DNA of 35,229 nucleotides from Acidimicrobiia bacterium (GTDB lineage: Bacteria; Actinomycetota; Acidimicrobiia; Acidimicrobiales; MedAcidi-G1). The DNA is taken from NCBI GenBank assembly GCA_012961035.1, contig DUAC01000055.1, positions 1 to 35,229 on the forward strand, read 5' to 3'. Both the position numbers and the translations under genes were made by a program. The notes below the pieces were generated by a model that was given only the letters and a program-made list of their open reading frames with translations, was not told the DNA's origin and made no database searches. This document shows positions 1 to 8,404 of the stretch, piece after piece; position 1 is the first letter of the stretch, and each line of letters opens with the position of its first letter.

Positions 1-1
1 G

Positions 2-142
2 GAGCTGGCCGACGTACTGGTGGTGATGGGCCAGGGGTTGAACAACCCGGTGCTGCTCGGGTCGTCCCATCGTGCTCGACTGGTGGACCACCTCACGGCG
101 GCCATCGTGGCCGTACTCGAACCCGGAGGACCTACCAGGTGA
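2..142 (+). CDS. C-terminal end of an unidentified protein (5' truncated)
   Basis: An open frame enters from the left edge and ends at a TGA at 140-142, giving the last 46 residues of a protein. The tail is hydrophobic and helical-looking (LADVLVVMGQGLNNPVLLG, then VDHLTAAIVAVLEPGG). It resembles the last helices of some TetR-type regulators, but no diagnostic motif lies inside the window, so no function is assigned. The stop overlaps the GTG start of the next gene (GTGA), which suggests the two are cotranscribed. Confidence 0.5.
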   Translation, partial: ELADVLVVMGQGLNNPVLLGSSHRARLVDHLTAAIVAVLEPGGPTR

Positions 143-393
143 GCGAATCCACCACCGAAGGGCTCGTCGTCTACTGGCGCCCACTCTGCGGCTTCTGCCA
201 ACGGCTCCTGGAGGCGTTGGAGGCGGCCGGGATCCGCCCGGAACTCCACGACATCTGGGAGGAACCGGAGGCGGCCGAGTTCGTCCGATCGGTGAACGGC
301 GGCAACGAGATCGTGCCCACGGTTGTGGTCGGCGGAACGGCCTACGCCAACCCGCCGCCCGACCAGTTGGTGGCGCACCTCCTGCAGGCCTGA
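139..393 (+). CDS. Mycoredoxin/glutaredoxin-like thiol oxidoreductase
   Basis: 84-residue protein with a single thioredoxin-fold glutaredoxin domain. It has an N-terminal beta strand, a C-x-x-C redox site (CGFC, C17 and C20), the cis-proline segment (IVPTVVVGG, about residues 55-63) and a C-terminal helix. Length and the CGFC site fit actinobacterial mycoredoxin-1 (usually CGYC), which reduces mixed disulfides between proteins and mycothiol in the cytoplasm. The assignment to the mycothiol system rests on family resemblance. The GTG start overlaps the upstream stop by four bases. The molybdenum hydroxylase operon begins 136 bp downstream, and nothing links the two functionally beyond position. 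Confidence 0.85.
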   Translation: MSESTTEGLVVYWRPLCGFCQRLLEALEAAGIRPELHDIWEEPEAAEFVRSVNGGNEIVPTVVVGGTAYANPPPDQLVAHLLQA

Positions 394-428
394 CCGGCTT
401 CAGGCCCGGCCGAGGGCGCGTCGGTGGC

Positions 429-482
429 GCGCGATCGGGGGATGCGCGATCATTGGGGATCCGGGCGGAATCGGGGGATCGC
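429..482. repeat. Short GATC-centred direct and inverted repeats ahead of the Mo-hydroxylase operon
   Basis: GCGCGATC occurs at 429-436 and again at 444-451, a 15-bp period. The inverted form GATCGC lies at 477-482. The cluster sits in the 136-bp gap before the small-subunit gene and could be an operator or a short hairpin. No -10/-35 pair was convincing here. Confidence 0.25.
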
Positions 483-529
483 ATCGACGGCGGTGCGACG
501 ACCCGTTCGGGGACACGAGGGGGTTGGAG

Positions 530-982
530 ATGGAGGTCTCCGTCATCGTCAACGGGACCGGGCGTTCCGCCGACGTCGAGCCGCGAACGCTGCTGGTGCA
601 CTACCTGCGCGATGACCTGGGCCTGACAGGCACCAACATCGGTTGCGACACCAGTTCCTGTGGCGCGTGCACCGTGCTGGTGGATGGCCGATCGGCCAAG
701 TCGTGCACCCTGCTGGCGGCCCAGGTGGACGGCGCCGAGGTGACCACGATCGAGGGGCTGGCCACCGCCGACGGCCTGCATCCCATGCAGCAGGCCTTCC
801 ACGAGTGCCATGCGTTGCAGTGCGGCTACTGCACCCCGGGAATGGTCATGGCCGCCGTGTCGTTGGTCGACGAGTACGACGACCTGGATGCGGCCGGTGT
901 CCGGGTTGGCCTGGAGGGCAACCTCTGCCGCTGCACCGGCTACCAGAACATCGTCAGGGCCGTCCTGGCCGCCAGCGAGTGA
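530..982 (+). CDS. Xanthine dehydrogenase family 2Fe-2S small subunit (CoxS-like)
   Basis: 150-residue iron-sulfur subunit of a molybdenum hydroxylase; it passes electrons from the molybdenum centre of the large subunit to FAD in the medium subunit. The N-terminal plant-ferredoxin-like cluster has C39, C44, C47 and C59 (C-x4-C-x2-C-x11-C). The second all-helical [2Fe-2S] domain has C98, C101, C133 and C135 (CGYC and CRC). All eight ligands are present and the length is typical. The frame is open further upstream, but ATG 530 gives the family's normal N-terminus and follows a purine-rich stretch (GGGTTGGAG). The large subunit starts 10 bp downstream, so the three subunits form one operon in the order S-L-M. 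Confidence 0.93.
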   Translation: MEVSVIVNGTGRSADVEPRTLLVHYLRDDLGLTGTNIGCDTSSCGACTVLVDGRSAKSCTLLAAQVDGAEVTTIEGLATADGLHPMQQAFHECHALQCGYCTPGMVMAAVSLVDEYDDLDAAGVRVGLEGNLCRCTGYQNIVRAVLAASE

Positions 983-992
983 GGGGTTCGAG

Positions 993-3374
993 ATGACCGA
1001 CACAATCAGCCCGTTCGTCGGCGGAATCGTCGGCACCCCCCGACTCCGCAAGGAGGACCCGGCCCTGCTGACCGGTGAATCCAGGTTCATCGACGACCTG
1101 CAGCTCCCCGGCGCGTTGTGGATAGCGCTGGTTCGCAGCCCGTATGCCCACGCCCGCATCGGCGCCATCGACGCCTCGGCCGCGCTGGCAGTCGACGGCG
1201 TGGTCGCCGTCTACACGGGTGCCGACCTGGAGGGCGACTGGGCCGGACCCCTGCCCTGTGCCTGGCCGGTCACCGACGACATGAAGAACCCTGCACACCT
1301 GCCCCTGGCCGTGGGCAAGGCCAACTTCGCAGGTGATGGGGTCGCCGTGGTCGTGGCCACATCGCGCTACGCGGCTGCCGACGGAGTTGAGGGAGTGGTG
1401 GTCGACTACGAGCCGCTGGAGGCCGTGGTCGACGTGCGGGACGCCGCCAGCGACAGGTTGGTCATCCACGAGGACTGCGGAACCAACGTCGCCTACGACT
1501 GGGAGCTCACGCCGGATCCCGACGGCGTCGCCGCCGCGTTCGAGAACGCCGTCCATCACGTGACCGAGACCTACGTGCACCAGCGGCTCATCCCCGCGCC
1601 GATGGAGACCCGCGGCGTGGCCGTCGTGCCGGCCCCGCACAACGGGGACATGACCCTCTACTCGTCTACCCAGATACCCCACGTGCTGAAGGTGATGGCC
1701 GCCCTCACCCTGGGCGTGCCGGAGCAGAAGCTGCGGGTCGTGGCCCCGAGCGTGGGCGGTGGATTCGGCTGCAAGCTGAACGTCTACGCCGAGGAGCTGG
1801 TCTGCATGACGCTGGCCAACCGCCACGGCGTGCCGGTGCGGTGGACCGAGACCCGGACGGAGGCCGCCACGGCGACCATCCAGGGTCGGGCCCAGCGACA
1901 GACCATCGAGTTGGCCGCCGACGCCGACGGGAAGCTGACGGGCGTGCGCGCCACCCTCCTGGCCGACATGGGGGCGTACCTGCAGTTGGTGGCCCCCGGC
2001 GTTCCGCTGCTCGGGGCGTTCCTCTACCACGGCCTCTACGACGTGCCCGTGTACTCGTTCACCTGTCGGAGCGTGTTCACCAACCTGACGCCGACCGACG
2101 CCTACAGGGGTGCCGGTCGACCGGAGGCCACCTACGCCATCGAACGTGCCATGGACGCCCTGGCGGTGGCCGTCGGCGTGGGCCAGGACGAGATCAGGTC
2201 CCGGAACTTCATCCCGACCGAGAAGTTCCCGTACGACTCCCCGGCCGGCCTGATCTTCGACTCGGGCAACTACCAGCCGACCCTGGACCGGGCCAAGGAG
2301 CTCATGGACTGGGACGGCCGGCGGGCCGAGCAGGCCGAACGCCGGGCCGCAGGGTCGACCATGCACCTGGGACTTGGCATCTCGTCATACGTCGAGATGT
2401 GCGGTCTCGCCCCCAGCCGGACGCTGGCCGCCCTCAACTACGGCGCCGGCGGCTGGGAGTCGGCCACCGTCCGGATCCTGCCGACCTGCAAGGTCCAGGT
2501 GGTGACGGGTGCCACGCCCCACGGCCAGGGCCATGAGACCTCCTGGTCGATGATCGTGGCCGACCAGCTGGGGGTGGACCCCGACGACGTCGAGGTGCTG
2601 CACTCCGATACGGCGATCAGCCCGCTGGGGATGGACACCTACGGGTCCCGGTCGCTGTCGGTGGGAGGGACGGCGCTCTGGATGGCCACCGAGAAGGTCA
2701 TCCACAAGGCCCGGGCCATCGCGGCCCACATGCTGGAGGCCAACGCCGACGACCTGGACTTCGCCGGTGGCACCTTCACGGTGAAGGGCAGCCCGGACAA
2801 GGAGGTCCCGCTGGCCGCCGTGGCGTTCGGCGCCTTCACCGCCCACGACCTTCCCGACGGCATGGAGCCCAACCTGGAGGCCCAGGTCACCTGGGACCCG
2901 GGGAACTTCGTGTTTCCGTTCGGAACCCACATCGCGGTGGTCGAGGTGGACGAGGAGACTGGCGCCGTCGAGCTGATCGACTATGCGGCCGTGGACGACT
3001 GCGGCAACCAGATCAACCCGATGATCGTGGAGGGCCAGCTGCATGGCGGCATCGTCCAGGGCGTGGCCCAGGCCCTCTGGGAGGAGGCCATCTACGATGC
3101 CGACGGGCAGCTCCGGTCGGCCAACCTGGCCGACTACCTGGTTCCCTCCGCCGCCGAGTGCATCGACATGAAGCTGGACCACACGGTGACGCCCTCGCCC
3201 ACCAACCCGATGGGCGTGAAGGGCGTCGGCGAGGCGGGGACCATCGCCTCAACCCCGGCCGTGATGAACGCCGTTGTGGATGCCCTGCGGCCCATGGGCA
3301 TCACGGACGTGAGGATGCCGGCGTCACCGATGACCGTGAGACGAGCCATCGAGGCGGCGGGAGGCTCGTCATGA
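993..3374 (+). CDS. Molybdenum hydroxylase large subunit, form II CoxL-like (xanthine dehydrogenase family)
   Basis: 793-residue molybdopterin subunit carrying the substrate site. Visible are the aldehyde oxidase/xanthine dehydrogenase a/b hammerhead region (about 20-130), VGGGFGCK at 254-261 for cofactor binding, the active-site loop AYRGAGR at 370-376, GQGHE in the second half, and the catalytic glutamate in VGEAGT (E747). True CO dehydrogenase (form I) has AYRCSFR in the loop. AYRGAGR marks form II, whose substrates are mostly unknown and may be aldehydes, purines or other heterocycles, so this should not be read as proof of CO oxidation. ATG 993 is chosen because it follows the upstream stop by 10 bp; the frame itself is open to 810. 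Confidence 0.92.
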   Translation: MTDTISPFVGGIVGTPRLRKEDPALLTGESRFIDDLQLPGALWIALVRSPYAHARIGAIDASAALAVDGVVAVYTGADLEGDWAGPLPCAWPVTDDMKNPAHLPLAVGKANFAGDGVAVVVATSRYAAADGVEGVVVDYEPLEAVVDVRDAASDRLVIHEDCGTNVAYDWELTPDPDGVAAAFENAVHHVTETYVHQRLIPAPMETRGVAVVPAPHNGDMTLYSSTQIPHVLKVMAALTLGVPEQKLRVVAPSVGGGFGCKLNVYAEELVCMTLANRHGVPVRWTETRTEAATATIQGRAQRQTIELAADADGKLTGVRATLLADMGAYLQLVAPGVPLLGAFLYHGLYDVPVYSFTCRSVFTNLTPTDAYRGAGRPEATYAIERAMDALAVAVGVGQDEIRSRNFIPTEKFPYDSPAGLIFDSGNYQPTLDRAKELMDWDGRRAEQAERRAAGSTMHLGLGISSYVEMCGLAPSRTLAALNYGAGGWESATVRILPTCKVQVVTGATPHGQGHETSWSMIVADQLGVDPDDVEVLHSDTAISPLGMDTYGSRSLSVGGTALWMATEKVIHKARAIAAHMLEANADDLDFAGGTFTVKGSPDKEVPLAAVAFGAFTAHDLPDGMEPNLEAQVTWDPGNFVFPFGTHIAVVEVDEETGAVELIDYAAVDDCGNQINPMIVEGQLHGGIVQGVAQALWEEAIYDADGQLRSANLADYLVPSAAECIDMKLDHTVTPSPTNPMGVKGVGEAGTIASTPAVMNAVVDALRPMGITDVRMPASPMTVRRAIEAAGGSS

Positions 3375-4186
3375 TCCCGGCGGCGGTGGACTACGTCAGG
3401 GCCGACTCGGCCGAGGCCGCGATCGCGGCGCTCGTCGAGCATGGCGACGAGGCCAAGCTGTTGGCCGGTGGTCAGTCCCTGGTGCCGCTCATGAGGCTCC
3501 GACTGGCCACGCCCACCGTGCTGGTGGACGTGGGCCGGGCGACCGACCTGGTCGGCATCTCGGTGGAGGGCGACACGGTCTCGATCGGCGCCCTGACCAC
3601 CCACAGCACGCTGGAGCACTCGGCGGAGCTGGCGGCGGCGTGTCCGCTGCTGGCCCACGTGGCCTCGCTGGTGGGCGATCCGGCGGTGCGCCACCGGGGC
3701 ACCCTGGGTGGCTCGCTGGCCCACGCCGATCCGGCGTCGGACCTGCCGGCGGCTGTGCTGGCCCTCGGAGGGACGCTGGTGGTAGCCGGCCCCGGTGGCA
3801 CGCGCGAGGTCGCGGCGACCGACTTCTTCACCGGCTTCCTGGAGTCTGTGCTGGCAGTCGACGAGGTGCTGACCGAGGTGCGCGTGCCGGTCTCGACCGG
3901 TGGATGGTCGTACCAGAAGTTCAACCGGCGGGCCCAGGACTGGGCCATCGTCGGGGTGGTGGTGGCCGAGGGTGGCGCCGGCGTGTCGCTGGTGAACATG
4001 GCCTCCACACCCATACGGGCCACGGCGGTGGAGGCGGCCCTGGCAGGTGGAGCCTCGGCGACGGACGCTGCGGCGAGCGCCGCGGACGGCACCGAACCAC
4101 CGACCGACAACCAGGCCGACGGGCCCTACAGGGAGCACCTGGCGCGGGTCCTGACCGCCAGGGCACTCACAGCCGCCGGTATCTAG
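3371..4186 (+). CDS. Molybdenum hydroxylase FAD-binding medium subunit (CoxM-like)
   Basis: 271-residue FAD subunit that accepts electrons from the iron-sulfur subunit and passes them on to an acceptor. It has the two FAD-contact motifs of the family: AGGQSLVPLM near residues 34-43 and TLGGSLAHADPASD near residues 113-126, followed by the CO dehydrogenase flavoprotein C-terminal domain. The ATG at 3371 overlaps the stop of the large subunit (ATGA), indicating translational coupling. The length is slightly short for the family (about 280-290) but both domains look complete. No maturation genes such as coxD, coxE or coxG follow; the next gene is on the opposite strand. Confidence 0.92.
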   Translation: MIPAAVDYVRADSAEAAIAALVEHGDEAKLLAGGQSLVPLMRLRLATPTVLVDVGRATDLVGISVEGDTVSIGALTTHSTLEHSAELAAACPLLAHVASLVGDPAVRHRGTLGGSLAHADPASDLPAAVLALGGTLVVAGPGGTREVAATDFFTGFLESVLAVDEVLTEVRVPVSTGGWSYQKFNRRAQDWAIVGVVVAEGGAGVSLVNMASTPIRATAVEAALAGGASATDAAASAADGTEPPTDNQADGPYREHLARVLTARALTAAGI

Positions 4187-4275
4187 GCGTCGGTAATGGA
4201 ACTGCCGCGGGCTCGGCTCGGTTGCCGGGTGGGAGCATCCGGCCCGGCCTCCCGGCGTGATCGCCGGTTCCAGGT

Positions 4276-5304
4276 TCAGGGACCTCCGGGTAGTGATTCG
4301 CACGGCTCGCCGTCGTTGTCGCCGTCAAGGTGTGCCACATCGCCGTAGGCATCTGCATAGGTGTCGAACCAGGCCTTGGCTGCCGCGTAGTCGTCGAAGT
4401 CTCCGCAGTTCCTGACGTCGCCGGGATTCGGTGGGTCGTCGCCGTTCTCCGACCCGCCCAGGTCGATGGGTTCGCCCAGGTCGATGGGTTCACCGAGGCT
4501 GATGGTCATCCCGGGTGCGATCTGCGAATCGGGGTCGCCGTCGCAGGTGGCGAGCATCCGGGTGAGCGCCACCAACTCGGCAGAGGTGACGCTGAGCACC
4601 CACCGGACCTTGATGTCGAGCCATGTGTCGGCGTACACGCAGTCGGTCATGGCATCCGGTCCGGCGTATTCCCGTGGCGTCCAGTCCTCGGGGCCGCTGT
4701 CGCCCTTGGAGCGGTTGGCCGAGGCGGTCACGGCGATGAGGTGGCGGGGATCGGACATGTCGTTGGAGTAGCGACGCTTCGTGTCACGGTCCCAGGCCCA
4801 GCCGCCGGACCGGTGGGCGTTTGCCAGCGGGACGAAGTGGTCGACGTCGAGGGAACGGGGATCCTCCACGACGGTGCCGGTGAAGGCGGCCAACCAGCGT
4901 CCGCCGGTCACGAGGCAGCCGTCGTCGCGTAGGAACGGTGAGGCGGTCGCCTCGGCCATGAGCACCTCGTGGCGGGTGTTCAGGCAGTCACCGTCGTCAT
5001 CCGACCAGCGGCCCCAGTCGTCGCGGTCGTAGCCCTCCCGGTGCGGGTCGTCCACCACTCTCGGAATGGCGAGGACCGACTCCGGCCAGGTGGCCGCCTC
5101 CGTCGGAGCGGGGGTGGTGGGCGCAACCTCCATCGTCGTGATCGTGGAGGCGGGGGTCGGCGTGGCCGTGCTGGCGGGAGCCGTCGTGGCGGCGGTTATC
5201 GGCGTGGCACCCGTGGCGCCCGTGCCAGCGCCGGGGCCACAGGCGGAGCCGAGCACCACGAGGAGCACGACGACCACCGTCTGCCTGGGGAAGTACGGCA
5301 CCAC
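4276..5304 (-). CDS. Secreted lipoprotein with HNH (DUF1524-type) nuclease domain and Excalibur calcium-binding domain
   Basis: 342 residues starting at GTG. A hydrophobic signal segment (about 9-20) ends in GSAC, with C22 as likely lipidation site. It is followed by a Thr/Ala/Pro-rich linker (about 23-72) typical of cell-wall spacers. The nuclease core has the DVDHFVPL metal-site motif (D155, H156) and SANRSKGD (N197), as in GmrSD-C/DUF1524-like HNH enzymes. The C-terminus (about 298-338) is an Excalibur domain, with DGDNDG at 327-332 then PCE. Extracellular Ca-dependent nucleases in actinobacteria share this arrangement; a nutritional or defensive DNase role is inference. Two EPIDLG copies (18-bp tandem repeat in the DNA) separate the domains. 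It lies 44 bp downstream of an amine oxidase on the same strand but looks functionally unrelated. Confidence 0.85.
   Translation of the reverse strand: MVPYFPRQTVVVVLLVVLGSACGPGAGTGATGATPITAATTAPASTATPTPASTITTMEVAPTTPAPTEAATWPESVLAIPRVVDDPHREGYDRDDWGRWSDDDGDCLNTRHEVLMAEATASPFLRDDGCLVTGGRWLAAFTGTVVEDPRSLDVDHFVPLANAHRSGGWAWDRDTKRRYSNDMSDPRHLIAVTASANRSKGDSGPEDWTPREYAGPDAMTDCVYADTWLDIKVRWVLSVTSAELVALTRMLATCDGDPDSQIAPGMTISLGEPIDLGEPIDLGGSENGDDPPNPGDVRNCGDFDDYAAAKAWFDTYADAYGDVAHLDGDNDGEPCESLPGGP
4458..4493. repeat. Two-copy 18-bp tandem repeat in the HNH lipoprotein gene
   Basis: Units 4458-4475 and 4476-4493 match at 17 of 18 bases and encode EPIDLG twice in the linker between the nuclease and Excalibur domains. 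It keeps frame, so copy number could vary without inactivating the gene. Confidence 0.8.
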
Positions 5305-5348
5305 CCGATGCTTCCACGCCTTCGCCCCCGGTGCGCGATGGGCGACGC

Positions 5349-6788
5349 TCAGGAACGTCGCAGGAGGCGGTTCAACCAGTCGATCCGGCGGGTCGCTCTA
5401 CCGGTCCTGGCTTCAGCCCGGTCCGCACTGGCCGCCAGGCGGAGGCCGGCGTTGATGCCGATCCAGCGGAACGGCTCGGGCTCCCACTTCCGGGTCAGGT
5501 GGTCCACCCACGGCAGGTCGGTGCGTTCGCTCTCGGTCCCGGTGACCAGCTCGGCGATGGTCTGGCCGGCCAGCTTGGCGGTGGCCACGCCGTCGCCCAC
5601 GTAGCCGCCTCCCCACGCCATGCCGGTAGCCCTGTCCAGGCCGACCGACGGCGTCCAGTCCCTGGAGAGGCCCAGCACGCCACCCCACCGGTGGGTGATC
5701 GCGGCGTCGCCGACCACGGGGAACATCTGTCGGATGGTGGCTTCCACCGCGTCGTGGATCGGTTGGTGCGCGCCGGTGGTGGAAACCAGCTTCGAGCCGA
5801 ACCGGTACGGGGCTCCACGACCTCCGACGGCGAGGCGGCCATCGGCGGTCCGCTGGCCGTAGATGATGAGGTTTCGACCGTCGCCGAAGGTGGGGCGACC
5901 GGTCAGGCCGATCTCCTCCCAGACGTCAGCCGACAGTGGCTCGGTGGCAACCATCATGGAGTAGACGGGGGCGATGGTCCGGCGGTGACCTGCCAGGTCC
6001 CGGGTGTAGCCCTCGGTTGCACGTACGACGACCCCGGCTCGGACCGTTCCCCTGTCGGTGACCACCCGGGCCGATCCGGAACCGTCCACCGGTTCGATGG
6101 AGAGGACGGCTGTCTCCTCGTGGATGGTCCCGCCGAGCCGCTCCACGGCTTCGGCCAGGCCACGGACCAACCGGCAGGGGTGGATGGCGGCGACGTGCGC
6201 GTTGAACCAGCCGCCCACCACGTCCGTGGCGTTGCAGAACCGGCGGGCCTCGTCGGCGTCCACCCAGCGGACGTCGTCGGCAGACAGGCCCAGGTCGTGT
6301 CGTGCCCGTACCCCGGCCGATATCCGGTCGGCCTGGACGGAGCTGCGGGCCAGGTCGATCCAGCCGCCCTTGGCGTAGTCGCAGTCGATCCCCTCGGCGT
6401 CGGCCACCCGCCCTATGTCGTCGATGGCGTCGTACAGGGCCCGCATCTGGCGGAGGGCTGCGGCGGTGCCGGCCCGGGCCGCCCAGTCCATGGGGCTGAT
6501 GCTGTACTCGCCCAGGGCCCATCCACCGTTGCGACCCGAGGCGCCGTAGCCGGCGACCTTGCGTTCCAGGACCACCACCCGGATCGTCGGGTCCAGGCGG
6601 AGGAGGTGGTACGCGGTCCACAGCCCGGTGTAGCCGGCGCCCACGATGGCCACGTCGGCGTCCCGGTCGCCGGGCAGGGCCGGGCGGGGGGCGAACGAGC
6701 CCGGCACCGTGTCATGCCAGAGCGACACCATCCGGTACCGGGGATCCTCGGAGGCGTCGGCCGCCGCTCCATCCGATCGGGGGTGCAT
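5349..6788 (-). CDS. FAD-dependent amine/amino-acid oxidoreductase (DAO family, PuuB-like), copy 1
   Basis: 479-residue flavoprotein of the glycine/D-amino-acid oxidase fold. The FAD Rossmann motif GAGYTG is at 50-55, followed by the family's GASGRNGGW stretch about 30 residues later, which resembles gamma-glutamylputrescine oxidase (PuuB) and related amine oxidases. The C-terminal part carries the usual GGGYVGDGVA flavin-contact segment. Reaction inferred: oxidation of an amine or amino acid to an aldehyde or keto acid, with H2O2 or a carrier as acceptor. The frame is open to 7286, but ATG 6788 is preferred because upstream lies within the neighbouring gene; the gap to that gene is then 20 bp. 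With the adjacent second copy, the polyamine importer and the aminotransferase it fits polyamine degradation. Confidence 0.82.
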   Translation of the reverse strand: MHPRSDGAAADASEDPRYRMVSLWHDTVPGSFAPRPALPGDRDADVAIVGAGYTGLWTAYHLLRLDPTIRVVVLERKVAGYGASGRNGGWALGEYSISPMDWAARAGTAAALRQMRALYDAIDDIGRVADAEGIDCDYAKGGWIDLARSSVQADRISAGVRARHDLGLSADDVRWVDADEARRFCNATDVVGGWFNAHVAAIHPCRLVRGLAEAVERLGGTIHEETAVLSIEPVDGSGSARVVTDRGTVRAGVVVRATEGYTRDLAGHRRTIAPVYSMMVATEPLSADVWEEIGLTGRPTFGDGRNLIIYGQRTADGRLAVGGRGAPYRFGSKLVSTTGAHQPIHDAVEATIRQMFPVVGDAAITHRWGGVLGLSRDWTPSVGLDRATGMAWGGGYVGDGVATAKLAGQTIAELVTGTESERTDLPWVDHLTRKWEPEPFRWIGINAGLRLAASADRAEARTGRATRRIDWLNRLLRRS

Positions 6789-6808
6789 GGCGGAGAACCT
6801 AGGTCCCG

Positions 6809-8227
6809 TCAGCTGTCGAAGCCGATGCCGAACCTGTCCAGCAGGGCCAGCCATGGTCCGCGTCGCCCACCCCGCCGGTCGGATCGCTGGATGGCCCGGC
6901 GTGTGACCTGGATCGCCGGCCAGCGCAGCGGCTCGGGCGGGAACGGAAACGGCGACCGGCGCACCATCTCGAGTTCGGTCCGTTCGGTGACGCGACCATC
7001 GACCAGGTCCAGGGCGACACACGCACCGAAGCGGCTGGCGCCCACCCCGAGGCCCGTGTACCCGGCTGCCCACGAGACGACCCCGCGGTGGCTGGTGCCC
7101 CAGGCGCAGGTGAATCGACTGGTGGTGGCGATGGGCCCACCCCACCTGTGGGTGAACGAGAGGCCCTCCAACTGGGGGAACGTCTCGAAGAAGTGGGTGG
7201 CCAGCATCCGGGAGGTTCCCGGACTCTGCTCGACGGCTGCACCGACCCGGTTGCCGAAGTGGTAGAGGGCGTCCCAGCCGCCCCACAGGATCCGGTCATC
7301 GGAGGTGAGGCGGTAGTAGTGGAACTGGCTCCCCATGTCGGAGAGGCCCTGGCGGTTCGACCATCCGATGCCGGCCATCTGGTCGGCCGAGAGGGGCTCG
7401 GTGACCAGCACGTGGTCGTACACGGGTGCGATGTAGCGGCGGATGCGACGGATCGGGGGGTGGAAGGCGTTCGTGGCCACCACCGCACGGCTGGCGGCCA
7501 CCGAACCGGCGTCTGTCCGGATCCGTACGCCGGTCGTCCCGCCTCCTCCTACGGTTTCGATGGATCGCGCCGGCGTGTTCTCGAAGAACCGCACCCCGAG
7601 CGATTCGGCAGCGCGTCGCAGGCCCCAGGCCAACCTTGCCGGGTCCAGCATCACCACGCCGTCGTGGTGCCAGATCCCGCCCAGGTAGGTGGGCGAGTTC
7701 ACCTGGGAGCGGGTGGACGCGGCATCCAGCAGGGTCACGGACATGCCGTGTGCCTCGTGGAGTGTGGCGCTGTCGGCCAGGGAGTCGGCCTGCCATGGGG
7801 CGACTGCCACGTTCAGAGCACCTGTCGGTTCCGGTGAGCAGTCGATGCCGTGGCGGGAGATGACGTCCAGGAGTCCCTGCAGGTTCCCATCGCCGAGGCG
7901 TAGGAGCGTGTCGACCTCGTCGGGCCAGTGGGCGACGCCGTTCTCGAGTCCGTGGGTGAGGGAGGCCTCACAGAATCCACCGTTGCGTCCTGACGCGCCG
8001 AAGGCGATGGTGTCGGCCTCCAACACGACGATCGATCTGCCAGGGTCGGCCTCTGCGGCGGTCAGCGCCGTCCAGAGCCCGGTGAAGCCACCCCCCACGA
8101 CGACGAGGTCGGCGTCCAGATGGGTGTCCAGGCACGGAGACGGTTCCGGTCGCTCGGGTCGATCCAACCAGAACACCTCCGGTCGGGCTTCGGCAAGTGC
8201 CCGCGCCCCGATCGCCTCGGCGTTCAT
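6809..8227 (-). CDS. FAD-dependent amine/amino-acid oxidoreductase (DAO family, PuuB-like), copy 2
   Basis: 472 residues of the same family as the next gene downstream, with GGGFTG at 45-50 and the GASGRNGGF stretch after the second strand. It shares many segments with copy 1, such as IAPVYDHVLVTEPLSAD against IAPVYSMMVATEPLSAD, so the two are tandem paralogs that have diverged and may act on different polyamines or successive intermediates. It starts at ATG 8227 and is the first gene of a leftward operon divergent from potA. Both are probably served by the 177-bp region between them, which holds a large palindrome. Confidence 0.83.
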   Translation of the reverse strand: MNAEAIGARALAEARPEVFWLDRPERPEPSPCLDTHLDADLVVVGGGFTGLWTALTAAEADPGRSIVVLEADTIAFGASGRNGGFCEASLTHGLENGVAHWPDEVDTLLRLGDGNLQGLLDVISRHGIDCSPEPTGALNVAVAPWQADSLADSATLHEAHGMSVTLLDAASTRSQVNSPTYLGGIWHHDGVVMLDPARLAWGLRRAAESLGVRFFENTPARSIETVGGGGTTGVRIRTDAGSVAASRAVVATNAFHPPIRRIRRYIAPVYDHVLVTEPLSADQMAGIGWSNRQGLSDMGSQFHYYRLTSDDRILWGGWDALYHFGNRVGAAVEQSPGTSRMLATHFFETFPQLEGLSFTHRWGGPIATTSRFTCAWGTSHRGVVSWAAGYTGLGVGASRFGACVALDLVDGRVTERTELEMVRRSPFPFPPEPLRWPAIQVTRRAIQRSDRRGGRRGPWLALLDRFGIGFDS

Positions 8228-8289
8228 GATGTGCTCGCTGGCCGGAGGTGCACAACGACGGAAAACATCGTTGAAATAGACAAAAGAGA

Positions 8290-8330
8290 CTGAATCCGTC
8301 GTATCGCTGGCATCAGCACGACGGAATCAG
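8290..8330. promoter_or_regulatory. Palindromic putative operator between the amine-oxidase and pot operons
   Basis: CTGAATCCGTCGT (8290-8302) and ACGACGGAATCAG (8318-8330) are inverted copies with 12 of 13 positions matching and a 15-bp centre. ACGACGGAA occurs a third time at 8255-8263. All lie in the comparatively AT-rich gap (8228-8404) between divergent operons, where a shared regulator would bind. The Lrp/AsnC protein encoded at 13873-14364 is a candidate, by context only. Confidence 0.5.
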
Positions 8331-8404
8331 TAGCATCAGGCACGTTCTGGAGGGTAGCCCCTCCGGGAGGGGGAGTCGACGAAGCATGGGGAGGAGCTGG
8401 GTCG

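Noticed and set aside
954-2366. 470-codon open frame antisense to the molybdenum hydroxylase large subunit
   Set aside because: A shadow of a GC-rich gene on the other strand; the product is His/Gly/Val-rich with no domain features.
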